This document shows positions 58,825 to 64,000 of a stretch of 64,000 nucleotides of DNA, piece by piece. This DNA comes from Streptomyces sp. Ru73 (GTDB lineage Bacteria; Actinomycetota; Actinomycetes; Streptomycetales; Streptomycetaceae), in the NCBI RefSeq assembly GCF_002920575.1, contig NZ_PQSQ01000006.1, positions 83,905 through 147,904 on the forward strand, written 5' to 3'. How positions within the stretch are numbered: position 1 is the stretch's first letter; each line of letters begins with the position of its first letter. Under the pieces are notes generated by a model, which did no database searches, had not been told where the DNA came from, and saw nothing but the letters and a program-made list of their open reading frames with translations. A program made the translations under genes and the position numbers.

Positions 58825-59232
58825 TCAGCCCTCGCCGAGCAGCTCCGCGAGGCCGCCGTCCACGTCGAGCCGCTCGGACCCGGCCGGCACCGCCTCGTAC
58901 GACCGGGCCAGGAACAGCCGGACATCGGCCGAACTCATCTGCACCATCGCGACGCCGTCCGCCACGTGCAGCTCCAGCACCGTGCGGTCGTCACCGAGCG
59001 GACGCACCCGTACGTCACCGGTGCCGGCCCGTCCGCGCAGCCCTTCGGAGAGCAGCTCGCGCGCGAACGTCCACTCGACCGCCGCCCCGTCCAGCGAGAT
59101 CTCGGGCGGGAAGGACATCCGCACGGCCAGCGGGTCGGCCGGGTGGTAGTGCAGGACGGCGGGCACCGGGCGCGCCCCGGGCGCCGTGGCGATCAGACGG
59201 ACCTGCACGGCTTGGTCGATGGCGCTCTGCAT
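58825..59232 (-). CDS. SsgA-like sporulation/cell-division protein (SALP) 1
   Basis: The 135-residue product belongs to the SsgA family found in sporulating actinomycetes, whose members guide septum placement and spore-wall events: PAVLHYHPADPLAVRMSFPPE, VEWTFARELLSEGL, GDVRVRP and VLELHVADGVAMVQMSSADVRLFLARSY. ATG 59232 follows AAGGGAG. A second family gene lies 353 bp upstream in the same direction, so this is a tandem paralogue pair. Which of the SsgA-G types it is cannot be decided here. Confidence 0.9.
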   Translation of the reverse strand: MQSAIDQAVQVRLIATAPGARPVPAVLHYHPADPLAVRMSFPPEISLDGAAVEWTFARELLSEGLRGRAGTGDVRVRPLGDDRTVLELHVADGVAMVQMSSADVRLFLARSYEAVPAGSERLDVDGGLAELLGEG

Positions 59233-59585
59233 CGCGGCTGCTCCCTTACGGCTCGGGTGGATGGACGTGACCGGGCTGCGCACGGCCCACACTGCTAGAC
59301 GCTGTGCCCGGGTGAGCCGTGCCTGTGACAGGTGTGTGATCTATGTCATGTCGAGGTGAGTCCTGTCCTTCATGGGGTAGGCGCACCGTTTTCGGCGCCC
59401 GGTGGTGGCGGAGGTGCTGGATACGGAATATCAGGTACGTGGGGTGAACGATCACCCGGGGCACCTGGTTCCTGCCACACCGCCCGGCACCCCGGCCGAC
59501 CTGCGCTTTTCGGGCTTCCCGGGCCTCCGGGGCGGTTTACGCGTAACGGACGGGAGGTCTGCGGGGACGCGGACGCGGCCGTTCC
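59233..59585. other. Gap between two SsgA-like genes
   Basis: This 353-bp stretch should hold the promoter of SALP 1 (minus strand). A small dyad GGGTGA-ACGA-TCACCC lies at 59442-59457 and could be an operator or terminator. AT-rich patches occur around 59325-59350 and 59425-59440. I see no further gene. Confidence 0.45.
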
Positions 59586-59999
59586 TCACGCCTCGCGGAG
59601 CAGCGCCGCGAGGTCGGCGTCCACGTCCAGGAGACGGGGCTCGTCGCCCCGCGGCACCACCAGGTACGTACTCGAAAGGAACCGCCGCAGGTCGGCGGAG
59701 GCGAACCGGACCACCGCCATGCCTTCCGAGGCGTGGAATTCCAGCATCGTGTGGCGCGGACCGTGCGGCCAGGCGCGCACGTCACCGTCCCCGGCCGGCT
59801 CCCGCATCCCCTGCGCGAGCAGCTCGCGGCCGAACGTCCACCGGACCTCGGCGCCGTCCAGGGAGGCAGTGGCCGGGAAGATCGCCTGGACGGCGAACGG
59901 ATCGCTGCTCTTGTAGCGCAGCCGAGCGAGGACGGCGCGCGACTGCGATGCCGTCGCGATGAGGCCGGCCTGAACAGCGTGGTCGATGATGTCCGGCAT
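59586..59999 (-). CDS. SsgA-like sporulation/cell-division protein (SALP) 2
   Basis: The 137-residue product is a second SsgA-family protein: ARLRYKSSDPFAVQAIFPATA, EVRWTFGRELLAQGM, DGDVRAWP and FHASEGMAVVRFASADLRRFLSSTYLVVPRG. It shares the layout of the downstream SALP 1 and both have an acidic tail, consistent with tandem duplication. AGGGAG precedes ATG 59999. These proteins recruit divisome or spore-wall enzymes; the specific role is not visible. Confidence 0.9.
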   Translation of the reverse strand: MPDIIDHAVQAGLIATASQSRAVLARLRYKSSDPFAVQAIFPATASLDGAEVRWTFGRELLAQGMREPAGDGDVRAWPHGPRHTMLEFHASEGMAVVRFASADLRRFLSSTYLVVPRGDEPRLLDVDADLAALLREA

Positions 60000-60444
60000 C
60001 GTCGGCTCCCTGGTGTCCGGTGACGGTTCCTTGCCTCTACGACATCTAGGACGGCGGCATCGTTACGGCAGTGCACCGGATTTCCGCGTGAGCTGCGTCA
60101 CGGGCCCCCGACGGGCCGCCGGCGGACGCCCGACGGCCTTCTGCCGGGCGCCTGACGGGCCACCCGGGGGCGGTCCCGCGGCGCTCAGCGGGAGCGGTAC
60201 GGAGACGTACTCGGCCGGCCTCGGTAGCCGGCGTCGACTCCCGTACGAGGGCCGAGTACGCCATACGGACGGACGGCTGGGGCGCAACGCCGTACGTGCG
60301 CGGAACCGGCGGAGCCGTACCGCGGTGCGTACCGCGGCGCGTGTGCGGCACCGGCGGATCTGCGCCCGCGTTGCGTGTGCGGCACCGGCGGATCTGCGCC
60401 CGCGTTGCGTGTGCGGCTCCGGCGGAGCCCCGCCGAGCCGCTTC
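60000..60444. other. Gene-free region with 34-bp tandem repeats
   Basis: This 445-bp region lies between SALP 2 (start at 59999) and the stop of DUF2630. It holds the SALP 2 promoter side and the tandem repeat at 60341-60426. I see no convincing gene: frames here have no recognisable domains. Confidence 0.5.
60341..60426. repeat. 34-bp direct repeat, about 2.5 copies
   Basis: A unit beginning GTGTGCGGCACCGGCGGATC and ending TGCGCCCGCGTTGC starts at 60341, 60375 and 60409 (exact 34-bp period); the third copy diverges after GTGTGCGGC. It is adjacent to the 3' end of DUF2630. Function unknown. Confidence 0.8.
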
Positions 60445-60690
60445 CTACGACCGGTACTGCTCCACCTGGGACGACGGGCGGACGGCCGCCTCGTCCGGGT
60501 TCTGCCCGAACTCGCTCTTGGCGCGCCGCTGCCGCAGCAGGTCCCAGCACTGGTTCAGCTCGCGTTCCAGCGCGGCCAGCTGCGCACGCTCCTCGTCACC
60601 GCCGGTTTCCTCGGCGGCGATGCGTTCACGCAGCGCCCTCTCGGTCTCCACCATCGCCGAAATGCGCGCGAGGATCTCCTGCTGGTCCAT
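60445..60690 (-). CDS. DUF2630 family small coiled-coil protein
   Basis: The 81-residue product is highly charged and helical: MDQQEILARISAMVETERAL, then LERELNQCWDLLRQRRAKSEFG and DEAAVRPSSQVEQY, the DUF2630 pattern. It occurs widely in actinobacteria and has no known function. ATG 60690 has GAGGAG 6 nt upstream; a start eight codons earlier would overlap that site. Confidence 0.88.
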   Translation of the reverse strand: MDQQEILARISAMVETERALRERIAAEETGGDEERAQLAALERELNQCWDLLRQRRAKSEFGQNPDEAAVRPSSQVEQYRS

Positions 60691-60808
60691 GGATCGCTCC
60701 TCACTGGCGGACAAGCCCCTGGGCCTTCACCGCTCACTCTAGGAAGCGGCGCCGTACCCCGCGATTCGGCGCGCCGAAGCCGCACACGCGCCCGCCTCGG
60801 CCGGGCCC

Positions 60809-61315
60809 TCAGGCCCGTGGGGCGCCCAGCCGGCCCTCCAGGTGCAGCAGCAGGTCGGAGAGGGCCGTGGAGAGGTTCCCCAGCTCCTCCCCGGACAGCC
60901 CGGACAGCAGGCTCGACTCGAACGACAGCTGATCGGGCAGCAGCCGGTCGATCAGCTCCCGCCCCTCGTCGGTGAGGCTCAGGTGCGCGACCCGCCGGTC
61001 GCGCGCGTCGGCGCGCCGGGCGACCAGCCCGCGCTCCTCCAGCAGCCGCAGCCGCTTCGTCACGGCCGCGCCCGAGGCGAAGGTCTCGCGGGCGAGCTGG
61101 CCCGGCGTGAGCTCACGCCCCGTACGCCGCAGGGTGCCGAGGATGTCGAATTCGGCCCGCGTCAGCCCCTCCTGTACGAGCGGCGCGTCCACCGCCTGCT
61201 GGAGCAGCGCCGAGCAGCGGTTGAGCCGGCCGATCACCGCCATCGGCCCGGTGTCGAGACCGGGGTGCACCTGCTGCCACTGCCGCAGCACCCCTGCGAC
61301 GATGTCCTCGGCCAC
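60809..61315 (-). CDS. MarR family regulator
   Basis: The 168-residue product has a MarR winged helix: LTRAEFDILGTLRRTGRELTPGQLARETFASGAAVTKRLRLLEERGLV and ARDRRVAHLSLTDEGRELI. I chose GTG 61315 because AAGGAG (61324-61329) sits 8 nt upstream; an ATG at 61354 would make a 181-residue form without a good site. It lies just downstream of the FUSC transporter in the same direction, with 116 bp between, and is its plausible regulator. Confidence 0.87.
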   Translation of the reverse strand: MAEDIVAGVLRQWQQVHPGLDTGPMAVIGRLNRCSALLQQAVDAPLVQEGLTRAEFDILGTLRRTGRELTPGQLARETFASGAAVTKRLRLLEERGLVARRADARDRRVAHLSLTDEGRELIDRLLPDQLSFESSLLSGLSGEELGNLSTALSDLLLHLEGRLGAPRA

Positions 61316-61431
61316 GCTCAGCACTCCTTCGTCCGGCCGTTCTTCCGCGCCCATTCTGCCCACTCGCGCCCTGCTCGCCGCCCCACCGGCGGCCCCGCCG
61401 AGCCGGCGGCGCCGCCTGCCGAGCCGCCCCG

Positions 61432-63207
61432 CTAAGCCGCCAGCGCCGGCGCACTGAGGTGCCGGACGAGACGGGCGAGGGTGCGGTGGCCGTCGCGTTC
61501 GGCGAGCGCGACGCGCTCGGCGGGCAGGGCCCGCTGCCACCACTCACCGGAGGCGACCTCGACGGCCTCCCGCAGCTCGACGAGCGCCGCGGCGAGCCGG
61601 TCGCGGGCCCAGCCCGCCTCCAGGTCGTCCGGCCGGTCCGCGGCGAGCACCGCGGCCGCCGCTTCCCGCGCCGCCGCGACGTGGCCCATCGCGGCCTCGA
61701 TGCGGTCGGTGGCCCGCCGGTTCGTCACCAGGACGCAGCAGACCAGCCCGATGATCCCGCCGACCACCGTGTCCACCCAGCGGTCGCGCACGAGGACGCC
61801 CGCCGGCATGGCGTTGCCGAACGAGGTCAGCAGCAGCGCCATCGGGGTCACGCACACCGAGCCGAGCCAGTAGTTGCGCGGAATCCACGCCTCAGCGCCG
61901 ATCTGGAAGAGGATCACCAGCAGCACCATCGCGAGGTGTCCGGTGTGGATCACCGGCAGCAGCGCGGTGAAGAGCAGCAGCCCGAGGAGGTTGCCGAGGG
62001 CCCGCTGCACGGCGCGCTGCCACGAGAGCGTGGTGTTGGCCTGGAAGACGGAGGCCGCGGTGACGACCGCCCAGTACGGGTGCTCGGACCCGATGGCCAT
62101 GGAGGCCCAGCCCGCCAACGTACAGCCGATCAGCACCCGCGCCCCGAGCGGCAGCAGCGGCGAACCGGGCCGCAGCTGCCGCAGGACGGCGCGGAAGCCG
62201 CGCGGGTGGTCGGGGGAGGGGCGGCGCAGGTCCAGCGCGGTGCCCTCCTGGTCGGCGGCGATGCCGGCCAGCTCGGCGGTCTGCCCGGCGTCCAGCGTCA
62301 CCTCGGGCAGCGGCCTGCCGCGACGCAGGTCCCGCGCCCAGCCGGCGAAGCGCTCGGCCTCCGCCGCGTGCTCCTCGGCCGGTACGTCGGCCACGGCCAG
62401 CGCGGACTCGGCCCGTACGAGAAGCCGCTCCAGGCGGGCCCGAGCCGCGTACTTCGCCGCGCTGCGGGCCGGTACGAGGAAGATCGTCTGCCAGGCGGCG
62501 TTCACCGCGGCGGCGGTGGCGTGCCGGGGCCCCACGGCCGCGTCGGGCGCGGCCCGCAGCAGCCCGGCGGCGGCCTCCAGCGCCCGTGCGGTGGCGATGC
62601 GCTGCGGCCCCTCGGGCCGGACGAGCCAGGGCGCCATGCACACGAGCCAGGCGACGGCGCCGCCCGCGACGGCCAGCAGCAGATGGACGGGGATGTCGCC
62701 GGGCCGCTGCGGTACGAAGAAGGCCGAGGCCGAGATGAAGGTGATGATGAGGTTGCCGGGCGGCCCGATACGGACCGCGTCGCACATCATCTTGTGCACC
62801 GCGGCGAGCGCCGAGGCGATCAGCACCAGCAGCACGGTGCTGTCGAGGAACGAGGAGCTGACCAGGCCGACGGCCAGGCTGGCGATCATGCCGAGGATCA
62901 CCCACGCGACGGTCCGGGCGCGCGCCGCGTACGGCTTGTTGTGCCCGTAGAGCGCGCACATCGCGCCGGCCGAGGTGTAGAGGACCAGGTCCATCCGGTC
63001 CAGGGCCAGCAGCGCCAGGTCGGGCAGGCCGATGGCGACGGCCGCGCTGAAGGCGGGCTTGTGCCAGTGCCGGGCCTCCGCGGGCCGCCGCAGCCGCACG
63101 GTGCTCCTGAGCGGGAGCGGCCGGGTCCGGATCGTGTTTCCTGCCCCGGTACTGATCGTCTTCGTCTTCTTTCGCCCCAGTCGCGTAGGTCCAGCGTGCT
63201 TGCCCAT
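61432..63207 (-). CDS. FUSC family (aromatic acid exporter type) membrane protein
   Basis: The 591-residue product has two blocks of about five to six transmembrane helices (roughly residues 50-200 and 350-500) separated by a soluble region, the FUSC/ArAE layout; HPYWAVVTAASVFQANTTLSWQRAVQRALGNLLG is the family signature. Such proteins export aromatic acids or fusaric acid-like compounds. A -10 box TAATAT lies 6 nt before ATG 63207 with no ribosome site, so the message is probably leaderless. The MarR gene follows it. Confidence 0.87.
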   Translation of the reverse strand: MGKHAGPTRLGRKKTKTISTGAGNTIRTRPLPLRSTVRLRRPAEARHWHKPAFSAAVAIGLPDLALLALDRMDLVLYTSAGAMCALYGHNKPYAARARTVAWVILGMIASLAVGLVSSSFLDSTVLLVLIASALAAVHKMMCDAVRIGPPGNLIITFISASAFFVPQRPGDIPVHLLLAVAGGAVAWLVCMAPWLVRPEGPQRIATARALEAAAGLLRAAPDAAVGPRHATAAAVNAAWQTIFLVPARSAAKYAARARLERLLVRAESALAVADVPAEEHAAEAERFAGWARDLRRGRPLPEVTLDAGQTAELAGIAADQEGTALDLRRPSPDHPRGFRAVLRQLRPGSPLLPLGARVLIGCTLAGWASMAIGSEHPYWAVVTAASVFQANTTLSWQRAVQRALGNLLGLLLFTALLPVIHTGHLAMVLLVILFQIGAEAWIPRNYWLGSVCVTPMALLLTSFGNAMPAGVLVRDRWVDTVVGGIIGLVCCVLVTNRRATDRIEAAMGHVAAAREAAAAVLAADRPDDLEAGWARDRLAAALVELREAVEVASGEWWQRALPAERVALAERDGHRTLARLVRHLSAPALAA

Positions 63208-63240
63208 ACATAAATATTAGCAGGTGTTTTACTCGTGAAG
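63208..63240 (-). promoter_or_regulatory. AT-rich promoter of the FUSC gene (leaderless)
   Basis: On the minus strand TAATAT occupies 63219-63214 and the ATG begins at 63207. The upstream sequence GAGTAAAACACCTGC is unusually AT-rich for this window and could include the MarR site. The -35 is not clear. Confidence 0.55.
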
Positions 63241-63630
63241 AATTGATCGCGTCCGGGCCGGCGCTTGCCGGCCGTTTGCCGGAGTCCATCTGTGTCCGCC
63301 GGTGTTTGCCGGAGTCCGTCTGTGTCCGTCTGTGTCCCCCGGCCCTCTGTGGGGGCCCTCAGCACGGGCTCCTTCGGGGGGCGTGGGCCCCTTCAGGGAA
63401 GGCGGGCCTCTTCGGCGCCTTTCCAGAGGCTGCGGCAGGGGCCTCTCCGGAGCTTCCGGAGGTTCCGGAGGCCCCGGAGCGCGGCGGGAGCACCACGCGC
63501 ATCGCGCTCCCCTCGCAGGCGCCCCGGCGTGCCCCCTGGGCCTCCGGCGTGCTTCCGTGTACGCGAGGGGTGCCTCTTGTCCGTCTCGCGGAAAATGCGA
63601 TAGTCAAGTGGACCGATCACGGGGGGACCC
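63241..63630. other. Gene-free region with 30-bp direct repeat
   Basis: This stretch lies between the FUSC promoter and the small secreted protein gene. GTTTGCCGGAGTCC followed by TCTGTGTCC recurs at 63274 and 63304 (30-bp period), with a further GTCTGTGTCC. Later it has GGAG/CCGG-rich tracts (63440-63490). I see no recognisable gene; the promoter of the gene at 63631 should be near 63590. Confidence 0.5.
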
Positions 63631-63951
63631 ATGCGTAGATACCTGGCCATAGTCATCACCGCGGCCATACTGAGCGGCACGCTCGGCATCGCGTCGGCCG
63701 AGACCGCCTCCGCCGCGTCCCGGCACTACCGGACACCCCAGTGCGTCAAAGTCGTGAAGTACTACACGAAGAAGCACAAGCGCTACGTCCGGCTGACGAA
63801 CCTCTGCACCAAGCGCACCGCCTGCTACACGATCGTCGTCCCCTGGCGCCCCGATCCCCACGGTCGCCTCAAAAAGGGCGCCACGAAGAACGTCCGCTAC
63901 GGCACGGACCGAGACCCTCGCGCGCTGTATGTGAAGAACCGGGGGTGCTGA
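63631..63951 (+). CDS. Small secreted basic protein of unknown function
   Basis: The 106-residue product has a signal peptide (YLAIVITAAILSGTLGIASA, cleavage probably after an Ala near residue 23 or 29). A mature part of about 75 residues follows, rich in Lys, Arg and Tyr (VKYYTKKHKRYVRL) with four cysteines (QCV, NLC, ACY, final GC) that could form two disulfides. I do not recognise the family. ATG 63631 is preceded by GGGGGGA. It could be a small extracellular structural, inhibitory or antimicrobial protein; nothing nearby decides. Confidence 0.8.
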   Translation: MRRYLAIVITAAILSGTLGIASAETASAASRHYRTPQCVKVVKYYTKKHKRYVRLTNLCTKRTACYTIVVPWRPDPHGRLKKGATKNVRYGTDRDPRALYVKNRGC

Positions 63952-64000
63952 GGGGGCTGCGGTGTCAAGGGGGCGGTGCCCTCGCGGGGGCTGAGCCCTC

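Noticed and set aside
60341..60426. 34-bp repeats as a CRISPR array
   Set aside because: The units are contiguous with no unique spacers, and no cas genes are present.

Overview
The window is very GC-rich. It has short intergenic gaps, many ATGA/GTGA start-stop overlaps, frequent GTG/TTG starts, two SsgA-like sporulation proteins, a two-domain (small) laccase and a class II HelD-type helicase. Together these point to a Streptomyces or close relative. I see no rRNA, tRNA, prophage, insertion sequence or CRISPR array. The content is mainly accessory catabolism, secreted oxidative enzymes and their regulators.

Layout. 0-5 kb: a truncated STAS-like gene, an OlsB-type GNAT whose frame runs on antisense into thiE, thiE-thiM behind a TPP riboswitch, and a divergent NCS1 permease. 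5-8.2 kb: an AraC regulator divergent from a cytochrome P450/reductase pair that matches GcoA/GcoB, the guaiacol (lignin aryl-ether) O-demethylase. 8.3-13.9 kb: HelD-like ATPase, an IclR regulator behind a perfect 16-bp inverted repeat, an MFS exporter divergent from an HxlR regulator, and a VOC protein. 14-17.3 kb: SDR, FAD dehydrogenase and TetR in one operon. 17.4-22.8 kb: secreted VWA/membrane pair, secreted M64 peptidase, and a hydrolase with a MerR regulator. 22.8-45 kb: a catabolic island with an APC permease, a TetR gene and a dienoyl-CoA-reductase-like flavoenzyme; a GntR/FadR regulator with its operator; M20 peptidase, aldehyde dehydrogenase and SDR; DUF3311 plus sodium symporter; YtcJ amidohydrolase and a penicillin-acylase-family Ntn amidase; LysR; acyl-CoA dehydrogenase, ADP-forming CoA ligase, DUF35 and a thiolase-like protein; and an aldo/keto reductase. 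45.3-46.9 kb: a YeeE/YedE sulfur transporter behind a Cys-containing leader peptide. 46.9-55.8 kb: a secreted oxidative cluster with a cupredoxin/repeat/DUF1080 fusion, a ThuA/PQQ-type sugar dehydrogenase, small laccase, a DUF4185-like protein and a GMC oxidoreductase. 55.9-64 kb: response regulator, kinase and GerMN lipoprotein; two SsgA-like proteins; DUF2630; MarR with a FUSC transporter; and a small secreted basic protein.

How the genes may work together (inference). The 28-44 kb genes form short coupled operons: uptake of a substrate by symporter, hydrolysis by amidase/amidohydrolase/M20 enzymes, oxidation by ALDH/SDR, then CoA activation, dehydrogenation and C-C cleavage. The 47-53 kb genes look like an extracellular redox module in which a sugar dehydrogenase, a cupredoxin-bearing protein and a laccase share one divergent control region. 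GcoAB, laccase and GMC oxidase in one window suggest exposure to plant or lignin material. At least three genes (about 19.57, 22.33 and 63.21 kb) have a -10 box placed so that transcription should begin at the start codon, so they are predicted to be leaderless.
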